Positions 48,860 through 60,950 of a DNA stretch of 64,000 nucleotides are shown piece by piece. A program made the position numbers and the translations under genes. Below the pieces are notes generated by a model. It saw nothing but the letters and a program-made list of their open reading frames with translations. It was not told the origin of the DNA and did no database searches. How positions within the stretch are numbered: position 1 is the first letter of the stretch; every line of letters starts with the position of its first letter. The stretch is from Cymbidium sinense (taxonomy: Eukaryota; Streptophyta; Magnoliopsida; Asparagales; Orchidaceae): assembly GCA_021442155.1 (NCBI GenBank), contig CM038217.1, forward strand, positions 153,581,834 through 153,645,833. The letters are read 5' to 3'.

Positions 48860-49985
48860 ATCAATTTAAATCGCTCCATAAGTAGAGCTTAAATTTGTAA
48901 AATAAATTCTTTATTTATAGTTAATTTAATTGCAATATATCATTTTTGGTATATTGCCGATATTTTGTAAGAAACCTGTTCTTGATTAGAATGCATATTT
49001 TCAAATGAATTGGGTGTCTTGATTAATTTGATCCATTAGATGACATTTATTTGATCTTGCTTTTTAATTTGAACTTCTAATTTTAGTTTCTTTAATTATT
49101 TTAGCTGCTAAAGAAGGAATTAAAAATGAACTTTTATCATATTTTTCTTAAATACTTGATAAGGAGTATATAGGAGCTTGTATTAAATTTTCTAATTTAT
49201 CTTTCTTCTTATCATTAAGAAAATCATAATTTTATCCAGTTGAATTCTCTTAAAAGTTAATTAATTGGTCTTTTCGTGGGTGGCTAATTATCATATTTAT
49301 TATATTTTATAATAATCTTTTGACAGACTTTTATTAGATTTATCAAAATATTCATCATGAGGATGAAATATGTTCTTCTTCATCTTGATTATTTGAATCA
49401 GGATGTGTAGAATTTTCATCGGTTTGTTTTCCCTTATCAATCGAAGTTCATTTAACTTCTTCTTGGCATGCATCTTGTGTAATGACTAAACCACATTTTA
49501 TCATTTTATTTCTCTTGTCTCTTTGATTTTAGAACTAGAGGGGCGAGAGTGCTTGTATGTCATTGATTTGTATATCTATTTTTTTCGTTTAGGAAAATAG
49601 TCTTTTGTATTTTCCCCTATTTTTGGCAGATAAACATCTAACCGTTGAATTATTCAGCAAATTCATAAAGTTTGTTCGCTCTTTTTTTTTATTTGATCTT
49701 TTAATTTAAGATCGAGCAACTAAACCATTTAATACATGCGAAATAAGGTTTCATATGTAGAGTTTCATATGGGATTCCATCATTGAAAGAAAGAAACCTT
49801 AACCTTTTGCAAATAGATTAGAAGGCTTTAATGAATTTTTTTGCTTCCTGAAGGCTATGGCATCAAAATGTCATGACGTCTAGAAATATATTCTTGTACC
49901 ATCAAAAAATGGGTTAAGAATACATCTTAATTTTGGAGTAAGAATCTTATTTTTCTGATCTCTAATGGATGAATGATCTTAATTG
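48860..49985 (-). pseudogene. Copy C coat C-terminus, zinc knuckle and protease remnants
   Basis: These align with copy B 43290-44410, but no open frame longer than 60 codons survives. This is the most eroded member of the array. Confidence 0.65.
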
Positions 49986-50179
49986 TGATCTAACATCACT
50001 ATATTAAATGGAAGATCATTCAAACAAACATGAAATGTTAGTGAGATTATAAATTTTAGTGATTATATATATAATTATTATTATCAATCAAATACCATTT
50101 ACTTTGATTATGCTCATATTCTTGATTAAACTATCATCATTCATGAATAGCACTTTAATATTTTACAATTTCTAAGACT
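49986..50179. other. Non-viral spacer between inverted copies C and D
   Basis: About 190 bp of AT-rich sequence (for example GAAATGTTAGTGAGATTAT) is not found in the other viral copies. It separates minus-strand C from plus-strand D. Confidence 0.55.
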
Positions 50180-50329
50180 AGAGTACTAAAAGTATCACCA
50201 ATCTAAATGACAACTTTCATACTTGGTATAGAGTTTTACTCAGAACAAAATTTGAGATATCAGATTTCAAAAAAAATGAGAAAGAAATAATTGAAGCAAA
50301 AGATTCCTTTTTTATAACTTTTTTTGATT

Positions 50330-51830
50330 TTGCTCAATCAAGCTCAGTTTATATTTTGACTACCAAAATGGCAAGAGTAAGGAAAATATTGAGCATCTTA
50401 TCCTCCATTTAAAAATGGTGGATGATAAACCTTTAGAATTAGCGGCCTTCAAAAAAAATAAGTTCCAATCCACAAATTTTTAAAGAATTTATTACTATAA
50501 TTAAACAATATTTTGATACTTCAAATTATTCGGATCTTTTTAGCTTAGAATCTAAAATTGATGGTGCTCTAGTAGAGTCGTAAAAAGCCCCTACCAGTTC
50601 AAATTCTATTATTAGACCTTTATTCAGCCACCTCCTAAACTTCCTCTTAAGTTTGGACCTTCTTCTGAAGACATTCAGAATTTGATTCTAAATTTAAGTG
50701 AAAAGTTTCAGAGCTCTTGAGATATCGTCAAAGAAGATTCAAATGAATCCTCAACCAATAATCAAACCAATATCGATGAATTCATGCCTTTTCATGAACT
50801 TCAAGATCCATCCTCCTCCTCAAGATATCCAAGATTTCTTATCCTAAGAAAAATTTGGAAAAACACTATTACAAAACCCTACCTCTGATTTATTATTCAA
50901 GAGGATACCCATTTTATGGGAAATTCTATGATGGAAGTTCTCTATGAATGGAATATCGATGGATTTTGAACATCGACATCCACACTCTTCATCGTATGCT
51001 TATGTTTGCCACTGCTGTTTAATCCAGATTACAAGCATTAACAAAACCCCACATTGTTGCTCTAGCCATTATTTCAGGTTTTTCTGGAACTCTAAAGGGT
51101 TGGTGGGATAATTTTCTTTCTGTTCAACAAAAGGAAGACCTTCTTAGTGAAATCGATTTGAACACTAAGAATCTTCCAAAGGAACAGCAAACACCAAATG
51201 AAAATGCGATCTATAATCTTATTCAAATGATTATAGATCACTTTGCTGGATCCATTGGAGATCAAGGAAAAAAAAATAAGATCCTTACTCCAAAAATTAA
51301 GATGTCCATCCTTAACCCATTTTCGATGGTACAAGGATATATTTCTAGCACGTGCCATGACACTTTATGATGCCGATAGCCTTCACTGGAAGCAAAAATT
51401 CATTGAAGGCCTTCCAATCTATTTGAAAAAAGGTTAAGGTTTCTCTTCGCCTCTACGATGGAACCATCCCATATGAAACTCTTACATATGGAAACCTTAT
51501 TTCTGCATGTATTAAAACTGGTTTAGCAATTTGCTCTGATCTTAAATTAAAAGATCAAATGAAAAGAGAGCATCTACTTGAGCAAAAACAGCCTTGTGAA
51601 TTCTGCGAACAATTCAACTATGATCCTCAGGTATGTCCTTTATCTTCCAAAAATAGGGGAAAAATATAAAAGACTGTTTTTCCTAAACGAGAAAAATCAC
51701 GTCATAAAAAATATGGCAAATTCACACATAAACACAAGCACTCTCGTCCCTCTGTTCTAAAACCAAAGAGACAAGAGAAATAAAATGTTACAAATGTGGT
51801 CATACTGGTCATTACATGAACAGATGCATC
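50330..51830 (+). pseudogene. Copy D coat protein and CCHC zinc knuckle
   Basis: Broken coat-protein frames (open pieces 51158-51370 and 51243-51437) lead to a well-preserved knuckle reading CYKCGHTGHYMNRC at 51786-51827 (C-x2-C-x4-H-x4-C). This module binds the viral nucleic acid. The coat N-terminal part carries several stops. Confidence 0.85.
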
Positions 51831-52319
51831 CAAGAAGAAGTTAAATGAACTTCAGATTGATGAAGGGTTAAAACAAACCTCGATAAAATTTTTACATCCT
51901 CTCGATCAAATAGAATCAAGATGAAGAAGAACATATTTCATCTTCATCATCGAGATTTGATAAATATGATAAATCTAACTCAAGTCATGTCAAGAAGATT
52001 ATTAAAAAATATAATAAATATGATAGCCAGTACGCCACCCACGAAGCAAAAGGACCAATTAATTAAACTTTTAACACAAGTCGAAGATGATTCAACTCGT
52101 GATAAAATTATAGATCTTCTTAATGATAAGAAAAAAGATAAATTAGAAAAATTTAATTACAAGCCTCCTATATACTCCTAATCTGAAGTATTTAAGAAAA
52201 AATCTGAGGCAAGTTCATCATCTTCTCTAACTTCTTTAGAGCTAAAATTGAATTAAAGAAACTAAAATTAGAAGTTCAACAAATTAAAGTAGAAAAAATG
52301 AATGGTCGCCTAATGGATC

Positions 52320-52502
52320 TTGAAATTAATAAGATCCAATTCATTTGAAAACATAGAAGTCGATTCTAATCAAGAACTAGATATTTTACCAAATTTAACT
52401 ACTCTAGTTGATAGTGGAGCAGATTTAAATTGCATACAAGAAGGAATAATTCCTTCTAAATATTTTAAAAAAACAAGCCAACGGTTAAAGGCAAAGATAT
52501 GA
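52320..52502 (+). pseudogene. Copy D aspartic protease fragment
   Basis: The open piece contains LVDSGADLNCI with the catalytic Asp at 52410. This is the retropepsin-type site of caulimovirid polyproteins. Sequence on both sides is out of frame. Confidence 0.85.
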
Positions 52503-52979
52503 ATCTTACATTAAGTATAATTATCATTTGTCAAGATGTGATAAGATTCAAATGTTTTTTATTTTAGTCAAAAATTTGACACAACATTATTTTGGGAACT
52601 CTTTTCTTCTTAAAATAATGCCTATCACTAGATGATACGAATTCGATTTTCTTTGGGATAAAGAAATCACATCACTCAATAATCCTAAAGAAATTATCAT
52701 AAATAAAATGAATAGCTTAATAATAAGTCTATGCATATAAATTATTTAGAAGAAATTACTAGTTTAACTTTTAAACAAGAAATTTCTTCCCAAAACAAAA
52801 GAAAAATTCAAAATTATCACCAATTCCAAAGGAAGTTTGTGGTGACAACCCAATTGTTTTCTGGAAAGAAAGACTCATGTAGTGGATCTCGCATTGATAA
52901 TTTCAATGAACGACATTCCCACTAAGTGTCCTTGTCGATGAACGAGCACTACCTTGCTTTATGCAAAGAGATTGCGATT

Positions 52980-53845
52980 TATTAAAGAAAGGAATAATTT
53001 GGCAATCCTACTCCTCTTGAGTCGCAGCATTCTATGTTATGAATTGAAAAGAAAGAGGAAGACCGTGACTTGTAATTAATTACAAGCCATTAAACAAAGT
53101 TTTAAAATGGATCAAATATCCAATTCCTAATAAAAGGGATTTATTAAATAGATTGCATAATGCAAAAATATTTTCCAAATTTGATTTAAAATCAGGATAT
53201 TGGCATATCCAGATAAAAGAATCGGATCACTATAAAATAATATTTATGGTGCCTTCGGACATTACGAATTGAACGTAATGCCCTTTGGGTTAAAAAATGC
53301 ACCTAAATTTCAAAGATATCATGAATAATATATTTAAAGATTATTTTAAATATATTTTAGTCTATATTGATGATATTCTTATGTTCTCAAATACTATTGA
53401 TGAACATTTCAACCATCTAAAATATTTAAATGATTAATTTTAAAAAATGAGTTATTTGAGCCAAAAAATCAAATTATTTCAAACTAAAATAAGATTTTTA
53501 AGCCATAATATATCCAATGCTTCTATTATACCAATTAATAGAAGTATTGAATTTGCTAACAAATTTTCTGATATCATTTTAGATAAAAACCTACTACAAA
53601 GGTTCTTAGGAGCACTCAATTATGTAGCTGATTTCTATCAAAATCTTGCCAAAGATGCAGCCCCACTCTTTGACAGATTAAGAATGAATCCCCCACCATG
53701 GCCTGATACTCATACCATGGCAGTACGCAAAATTAAAGAAAGGGTTCAAAACCATCCCAGTCTTAATCTTGCAGACCCCACTAGTTTCAAAATTGTTAAA
53801 ATTGATGCCTCTGATAAGGGCTATGGAGGTATCTTAAAGCAGTGA
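52980..53845 (+). pseudogene. Copy D reverse transcriptase and start of RNase H
   Basis: YIDD is at 53363-53374 in LVYIDDILMF. The following open piece (53447-53845) contains the connection segment RFLGALNYVADFYQNLA and ends in the RNase H start KIDASDKGYGGIL, before a TGA. RT and RNase H replicate the genome through an RNA intermediate; the stops here prevent it. Confidence 0.9.
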
Positions 53846-54130
53846 AAGAATTCTAAAGAAGAATTAGTTCACTTTATTTCTGATAAATGGAATCCTACTC
53901 AACAAAAGTATTCCATTATCAAAAAAGAAATGCTTTATGTTATTAAGTGCATCTCAAAGTTTCAAGATGACTTACTAATCAAGATTTTCTTCTCTTCAAT
54001 GATTGTCGTTAGTCACATTATTGAAAGATGTTAAAAAATTTAAATTCAAAACAAATTTTGCATCATGGCAATCGCAGCCTTTGATTTCGACATCAATTCA
54101 TTAAAGGTAATGAAAATTCTCTTCCATTTT
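53846..54130 (+). pseudogene. Copy D RNase H remainder
   Basis: Continues past the TGA as WNPTQQKYSIIKKEML (about 53886). The frame breaks again near 53980. It matches the RNase H pieces of copies A-C and E on the minus strand. Confidence 0.75.
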
Positions 54131-54379
54131 CTAACCCGAGTTCTGAGGACGATCGTGGATCACATGGAAGAATGACCACTAATGAGAAGTCCTTTACGTG
54201 GAGGTCACCATCGCACTAATGGCAAAGATCCTCAATTCAACAATTGGCATTGATTTGAAAACTTATCTTTATGGTACTTCCTTCAACTACTAAAAAAGGG
54301 TGAACCTCTAAAGCGCAACATCATCCCTAAAAGATTGTCGCAAGAACCATTTATTTCTCTAAAGAAATAAAATATAATA

Positions 54380-55092
54380 TTGAAATTAATCCCTCTAATT
54401 ATTCAATAAATAATCCGTGGGCCTTATTTGAAAGATATTTGGGAAATAATCCTTTCCCATTTGAATCTAATCTCTCAAGAGAAAATTATCAAAAAATCTT
54501 ACAATTAAAGTGTGTTGAGATTAATCATGTGATCGACTAACCATACAATTTTGTATAGAAATGCGTTATACAAAAGATCTTTCATCAAAGTGAATGGGGT
54601 CTAACTCCATTCCAAGAGAAAATATATTTTATCCTCCACTAATTTAAGATAAAATTGGCATAAACTATTAGTGCAAGCGTATGATGAAAGCCTTCTTCCT
54701 TCTCATAAACAAGGCATTCATGGATGTTCATAATGAACAAAGATATTATCAACAAAGAACTTCCAGCATGGTTCTTCAGATGGTGAAACTATTTTAGAGC
54801 AGAATTTAATATTCTTTCGGATCTAATCAAAGAGGTCTTCAATGAATGGATGGAAGCTACCCCCAAAATGAGGCTATTAATCCTAAAAATGATTCAGGAC
54901 AAAATCTTGCTCATTTCTTCCGCCAAATCCCATGGATTTGAGTCGAACGTTATACTTGGAAAGGACCCTTCAATTAGTTGGTCCTTCAAAGATAGTTTTA
55001 TTAAAATGGTGAAATTCAATCAACTTGAGGATAAGCTTCAAATTAAATTTATTATTAAAGCTTATTTAACTAACTATCCTCAAAAACTATGA
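54380..55092 (+). pseudogene. Copy D 3' coding region (possible second ORF)
   Basis: The best open piece is 54850-55092 (80 codons, starting MEATPKMRLL, ending YLTNYPQKL). It is homologous to copy B 40928-40740. The upstream part is open only in short runs. The position after RNase H fits the second ORF of unknown function reported for florendoviruses. No motif is recognised. Confidence 0.5.
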
Positions 55093-55680
55093 TTTTGAGC
55101 TATCGGTGATTACTCCAAAGCATCAAAAGACGTTATCTCATGAAGAACCAATATAACTCAAAAGATTTACGAGAATCAACTCATTAAGGTGTTTAATCAC
55201 TATCAGATCAAGCGACAAGTCTTCGACTGTCGACGGAATCCACCTGGAGAAACTTAATGGATTCAAACATACATAAATTATTGCTTCCACTTTGCCTTTA
55301 TAGTGCAAAAGAAAAGCATCATTATTTATCTCCACCAGCAGGGAATCTACTTTACAACGCATAAAGCAGTCCCACCAAATGAAATAATTGCTACTTTCCA
55401 AAAGTAGCCACCTTATAATATTTTTTTTTTTTAGCTTCTAAGTAAAGTATCTCTTTTATTTAATAATAGTACATTTGCTTAACAACAAAGTTTCTATTTA
55501 ATAATTATACCTTTGCTTTTTTCTAAGCAAAGTTTCTCCTTCTCCACTTCAATATAGGAGGCTATGTCTTTGTATTTGGTGTGCTTTCCCTCCTCCTCTC
55601 TTCTCTATCCTCCTCTATTCTCCTAGTTCTTCCCGCTTCTTTGCCATCCATCGTATGTTCTTTTTAAGCTTTAATAAATA
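55093..55680 (+). promoter_or_regulatory. Copy D terminal non-coding region
   Basis: AATATAGGAG (55551-55560) aligns with the TATA region of copy B. A pyrimidine-rich stretch and AATAAA (55673-55678) follow. I could not find a tRNA-Met primer-binding site in this or any copy. Confidence 0.5.
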
Positions 55681-55831
55681 AGTGTTTTATATATCTAAAG
55701 ATTGATCCTAGTCTTAGAATGGTTTGTAGCTCAAAGACCAAAGTTCATTTTGATGGATGGAGATTGATTTTCTCTTCACCATGATGATATGATTTATTTA
55801 AACCTCATGATGGTTGTGAGTGTTAATATGG
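55681..55831 (-). pseudogene. Movement-protein scrap at the D/E junction
   Basis: About 145 bp matches the linker region at 59655-59800 of copy E. It is joined directly to 3'-region sequence equivalent to 41270-41400 of copy B. It marks a rearrangement breakpoint. Confidence 0.65.
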
Positions 55832-56169
55832 TTAATCTCAACACACTTTAATTGTATTAAGATTTTTCATAATTTCTTGAGAGATTCATTCAAATGGAAA
55901 AGATTATTTCCAAATATCTTTCAAATAAGTCCTTCTGATTATTTATGAATAATAAAGATTAATTTCAAGAATATTCTATTTTATTTCTTTAGAGAAATAA
56001 ATGTGTTTTTTTGTGCAATGACATCTTTAGTGATGGTGTTATTTTTTAGAGTTTCACCCTTTTCAACCGAGTTGAAGAGGAAGTACCATAAAGATAAGTT
56101 TGCAAATCGATCATACCAATGTTGAATTGAGGATCTTATTTAAGCCATGCAACCTCCGTGAAAAGAAGG

Positions 56170-57480
56170 ACTCTTAGAGTGGTTATTCTTCTATGGGGTG
56201 ATCCACCGATCGCCCTTGCAAGAATTCTTCGAAAATCAAGAGAATTTTCATTACCTTTAATGAATTCATGTCAAGTCAAAAGAGATCGATGATGCAAAAA
56301 ATTTATTTTGAAACTAAATTTTGACATCTTGTTGAATGATGTATTTGAGAGAAATCAATGGAGAAAATACCGATTAAGTAAATCATCTTAAAACTTGAGA
56401 TGCACTTAATAATAAAGCATTTTTTTTATAATGAAATACGAAAAGATTCCATGAAATGAGTAAACTTCTAGAATTCTTTTGCTTTAAGACCCCAATTATC
56501 AGAATCAATAATTTTGAACTATTCCGCAAGATTAAGAGGGAAGGTATTGAACCCTTTTAATTTTTTTTTTGACCGCCATGGTATCAGCAATGGTATTTTT
56601 TTTTAATCCAAAGAGTCATCTTTGGCAAGATTTTGATAAATCACTATATAATTGAGAGCTCTGAATCAAGTAGTTTTATCTAAATGATATCAAAATTTAT
56701 TAGTTAAATTCAATAATTTCTATTAATTGGTATAATAGAAGCATTGATATATTATGACAAAAATCTTATTTCGCTTGAAATAATTTGATTTTTGGCTTCA
56801 AATAACTAACTCATTTTTTTTAAAATTAAACATTTAAATATTTTTATATTAGTGTCATTAATAGTATTTAGAACACAAGAACATCATCAATATACTAAAA
56901 TATATTTAAAATAATTTTAAATATATTATTCATGATATGTCAAATTGACTGTTTTTTTAAACCAGGCATTACGCTCCATTTAAAACCAAATTACTGAAAT
57001 GCTATTTTATCAATTGATTCTCTTTTATCTAGCCAATATCCCTGATTTTAAATCAAATTTGAAAAATATTTTGCATTATGCAATCTATTTAATAAATCCT
57101 TTTATTAGAATTGATATCTGATCCATTTTAAAACTTTGTTTAATGGCTTGTAATTAATTACAAGTCGCGGTCTCCTCTTTCCTTTCTCGTCAATTCATAA
57201 CATGAATGCTGCTTAAAGTAGTAGGATTTTCAATTAATCCTTTCTTTAATAAATCAGCAATCTCTTCTTTGCATAAAGCAATGTAGTGCTCGTTCATTTG
57301 ACGAGGGCGAGCCTTAGTGGGAATGCCACGTTCATTGAAATTATCAATGTATAGGAGATCCACTACATGAGTCTTGCTTTCCCAGAAAATAATTGGGTTG
57401 TCACCACAGACTTCCTTTTGGAATTTTTGGTGGCAATTTTGAATTTTTGCTTTTAATTTTGGGAAAGAAATTTATTGTTT
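56170..57480 (-). pseudogene. Copy E RT and RNase H remnants
   Basis: A YIDD-type site is readable near 56900-56885. The stretch 57430-57160 preserves the RT N-terminal region. RNase H is present to about 56170. Many one- and two-base losses break the frames. Confidence 0.75.
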
Positions 57481-57934
57481 AAAAGTTAAACTAGCAATTT
57501 CTTCTTATAAATAATTATATGCATGACTTATTATTTTTATTCATTTCATTTCATTTGTTCTTGCTTCGACTTTAATTTGTTTAACCTCTAATTTTAGTTT
57601 CTTTAATTCACTTTAGTTGATAAAGAAGTCAATTAGAAGATGATGAACTTGCCTCTTTTTTTCTTAAATATAAGGATATATAGGAGGCTTGTAATTAAAT
57701 TTTCTAGTTTATCTTTCTTCTTATCATTAAGAAGATTGATAATTTTGTCATAGTTGAAGGTCATTACGCGAAAGATGTATTATTAATGATGCAAATTAAT
57801 ATGAAAATTCTACTTACTCATAAATAATGAAGATTTCATCTTCTCGATTCTATTTCGTAATCGAGGATGTAAGTAGAATTTTCATCAGGGTTTGTTTTAA
57901 CCCTTCGTTAATCTGAAGTTCATTTAACTTTTTC

Positions 57935-58613
57935 TCGACAAGTGCTGCATGTAATGACCTGCATGGCCACATTTGTAACATTTTATTTCTCTTGTCTCTT
58001 TCGTTTTAGAACCAGAGGGACGAGAGTGCTTGTGTTTGTGCGTGAATTTTCCATATTTTTTATGACGTGATTTTTCTCGTTTAGGAAAAATAGTCTTTTG
58101 TGTTTTTCCCCTATTTTAGGAAGATAAAGGACGTACCTGAGGATCACAGTAGAATTGTTCGCAATGCCAAGTCATTTCAGTAGACGCTCTTTTTTCATTT
58201 GATCTTTTAATTTAAGATCAGAGCAAATTGCTAAACCAGTTTTAATACATGCGTAAATAAAGTTTCCATATGTAAGAGTTTCATATGGGATGGTTTCATC
58301 GAGGCAAGAGAAACCTTAACCTTTTCAAGAAATAGATTGGGAAGGCCTTCAATGAATTTTTGCTTCCATGCTATCTGCGATCATAAAGTGTCATGACGCT
58401 GCTAAAAATATATCCTTGTACCATCTAAAATGGGTTAAGGATGGACATCTTAATTTTGGAGTAAGGATCTTGTTTTTCTCCTTGATCTCCAATGGACCAA
58501 AGAAAGTGATCTACAATCATTTGAATAAGATTATAGACGCATTTTCATTTGGTGTTTGTTGTTCCTTTGGAAGATTCTGTGTCAAATCGACAAGAAGAAG
58601 GTCTTCCTTTTCT
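57935..58613 (-). pseudogene. Copy E coat C-terminus and damaged zinc knuckle
   Basis: The knuckle reads CYKCGHAGHYM, but its last Cys is lost to a frame change. The plus-strand open frame at 58368-58643 is an antisense shadow. Confidence 0.7.
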
Positions 58614-59225
58614 TTAAAAAAAATTATCCCACCAACCCTTTAGAGTTCGTAAAAACCAAATAATGCCTCGAGCAACAATGTGGGGTTTTGCTACTGCTTG
58701 ATATCTAGATTGAACAGCAGTGGCAAACATAAGCATATGATGAAGAGTGTGGATAATCTGATGTTCAGAAAATCCATCGATATTCCATTCATAGAGAGAA
58801 CTTCCATCATAGGAATTTTCCACGAAATGGGTATCCTCTTCGAATAATAAATCTGGAGGAGTAGGGTTTTTGTAATAATATTTTTCCAGATTTTTCTTAG
58901 GATAAGAAATCTTCTGGATATCTTGAGGAGGAGGATGTGGATCTTGAAGTTCATGAAAAAGGGCATGAAGTTCATCGATATTGGTTTGATGATCAGATTC
59001 GGCTGAAGATTCGTTTGAATCTTCTTCCGACTGGTTGATATCCTCAAGAGCTCTGACATACTTGTGTTTTAAATTTAGAATCAAATTCTGAATGTCTTCA
59101 GAAGAATGTCCAAACTTAAGAGGAAGTTTAGGAGGTGGCTGAATAAAAGGTCTAATAATAGAATTTGAACTAGTAGGGGCTTTTTCTGAAGCTCTACTAG
59201 TTTCGGGACCCTTTTGTTTAAGCAC
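58614..59225 (-). pseudogene. Copy E coat protein, N-terminal and central part
   Basis: The longest open frame of the array (203 codons). A Pro/Ser-rich N-terminus is followed by an acidic Glu/Ser stretch (EEDSNESSAES) and a structured part with YEWNIDGFSEHQI and LKGWWDNFF. The latter two resemble caulimovirid coat proteins. It runs out of frame at about 58614 before the C-terminal part and the zinc knuckle. Confidence 0.85.
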
Positions 59226-59664
59226 CTGATCAATTTTAGATTCTAAGCTAAAAAGATGTTCAGCAATAATTTGAAGTATACTGTTACTATAATTAAGTTG
59301 TTTAATTATAATAATAAATTCCTTTAGAATTTATGGATCAGAACTTATTTTTCCGAAGGCTGCTAATTCTAAAGGTTTATCATCCACCATTTTTGCAACT
59401 GATGGATGATAAGATGCTTCAATAATTTTTCCTTACTCAGTTTGTCATTTTTTGGTAGTCAAAATAGCAACTTGAGCAGATTGAGTATAGTAACTGCAAA
59501 ACCAAGCGACGAAAATAATAGTTGCTTTTGCTTGACTATTTCTTTCTCTCATTTTTTTGAAATATAGCTCTGATATCTCAAACGTTGTTCATAAGTAAAA
59601 CTTCTATACCAAGTACGAAGTTATCATACTTATATTGGTGATACTCTTTAGTAATTCCCTAGTC

Positions 59665-60036
59665 TTAGAACCTGGTTTGTAGCTCATTAAGACTAAAGTT
59701 CATTTCAGATGGAGTGGGAGATTGATTTTCTCTCACTGGATGATAGATATGATTTTTATTTAGGCGAAGGGCCTCGACTGATGGTTCAGGAGTGTGGGAA
59801 CCATCCGATCTAGACTTCTCTGAGGTTTCAGAAGGGATAGAAATCCTAGGAAGTGTGATAGATCGACGAGGGTTGAATCTGACTTCAACATCGTCATCAG
59901 CCGTTTGAATTATCTGATCTATATCTTGATTGATGGAAGGTCTTGGAGTGACCGCATATGGTATAGTCCATGATTCAGAAAACGCCACCTCATTCCATTT
60001 AATCACTCTGTTAGTAGCAATATGGGATGCTAACAT
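59665..60036 (-). pseudogene. Copy E movement-coat linker segment
   Basis: A 123-codon open piece runs from MLASHIATNRV to a stop. It is Ser/Pro/Glu-rich in its second half and lies between the movement and coat domains. The corresponding sequence exists in copies A (39300-38990) and, partly, B. Confidence 0.7.
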
Positions 60037-60239
60037 ATTTGTTTCAATCAGAGTAGTTCGTTCGGCTGGTTGAACAGCTTTTCGAACTTTGGGATTTAGA
60101 GTATTTAAAACTCAAAAATGAATTCCAAAATTAGCAATAGTTTAACGAGGAAATTATAACCATAAAGCTATAAATGTAATTTTAGAGCTTCAAAAAGATT
60201 TATATCAAAAAGAGATAAACTTAGATTGGGAAAGGTATT

Positions 60240-60540
60240 GAAATAAACTGGCCCGTGACAGAGGCTATTTTCTACAACACTCATTAAGGATTGAGCCTAG
60301 TGAAGACATCTGACATCTCTTAGGCTTGCTAAAATAGAAGCATTTAGACCTTTAAGGGTTAAAGGTTTGAATGCTATCTGTATCATCCCTATATGAATAT
60401 ATTTAAAGTCTTGCATATATTTATACAGATCTTTAAATATTAGTAGATAAATGGTTTTGTCCATTTGATCTACAGTAATGGTTTGTTCTACAGTTTTCAC
60501 TGAAGATTTTCCCTTAAAATCAAAGGTTCCAAATTGATAA
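60240..60540 (-). pseudogene. Copy E movement protein core (30K superfamily)
   Basis: The open piece 60500-60297 contains YIHIGMIQIAFKPLTLKG and SILASLRDVRC. After a frame break, ENSLCHGPVYFN follows near 60270-60240. This is the conserved core of the caulimovirid movement protein. It is broken by at least one stop or frameshift just after the first piece. Confidence 0.85.
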
Positions 60541-60950
60541 ATGATAGTTTTATCAATTTTTGGGAGAGACCATATATATTTAGGTCTTCTTCATTCAAGG
60601 GAACTCATTTCGTTCTTGATTAAATTATTATTTCTCCTAATCGTTAGATTAGAAGTTACTGTAAGAAGTAGCCATATAACCAAAAAGGGGGAGAAAGGGA
60701 GAGAGAAAGATGATGCAGGGAGAATTTGAAACAAATTATCACATAAGGATAAAACAAACTAAGTATAAATCTCTACCAGAGAATTATCCCAGACAGTCAA
60801 CAAAAATAGGACTTATAACCCTTTCAAGCATCCACTAAATGCAATTTATGGTCATTTCTAAGACGATAAAGCATGAACAATGCATTAGTTCATCCAAATC
60901 ATGGTGAAATTCAACAAAAAATCTCTAACATCCTATTGGTCTAGATTTTT

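Larger units (their letters stand above)
46201..49985 (-). mobile_element. Endogenous pararetrovirus copy C (partial)
   Basis: Viral order on the minus strand: coat protein C-terminal part (49985-49520), zinc knuckle (about 49510-49475), protease (about 48910-48870), RT part (48560-48186), an AT-rich filler (48185-47811), RNase H (47810-47440) and the 3' region (47400-46440). Movement protein and the N-terminal half of the coat protein are absent. It directly continues the A-B tandem series. Confidence 0.8.
50180..55680 (+). mobile_element. Endogenous pararetrovirus copy D (plus strand)
   Basis: It begins at the movement-protein/coat junction (about 50180), followed by coat protein (50330-51600), zinc knuckle (51786-51827), protease (52410-52421 active site), RT (about 52980-53450), RNase H (53790-54130), 3' coding region (54380-55092) and terminal non-coding DNA with a worn TATA (about 55551) and AATAAA (55673-55678). 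It is the only plus-strand copy. Movement protein is missing, and frame breaks occur in each domain. Confidence 0.87.
55681..60950 (-). mobile_element. Endogenous pararetrovirus copy E (minus strand)
   Basis: Right to left in viral order: leader (60950-60540), movement protein (60540-59640), coat protein (59280-58000), zinc knuckle (about 57985-57935), RT (about 57240-56530), RNase H (56530-56170) and a truncated 3' region (56150-55832). A detached movement-protein scrap lies at 55825-55681. The protease is deleted at about 57541-57557. It holds the longest open viral frame in the window. Confidence 0.87.

Noticed and set aside
51092..51358. 88-codon minus-strand open frame in copy D
   Set aside because: Antisense of the coat-protein remnant.
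55093..55680. tRNA-Met primer-binding site expected in a caulimovirid leader
   Set aside because: No good match was seen in any of the five copies, so none is annotated.
58368..58643. 91-codon plus-strand open frame in copy E
   Set aside because: Antisense of the coat-protein remnant; the same phenomenon as in copy D, mirrored.
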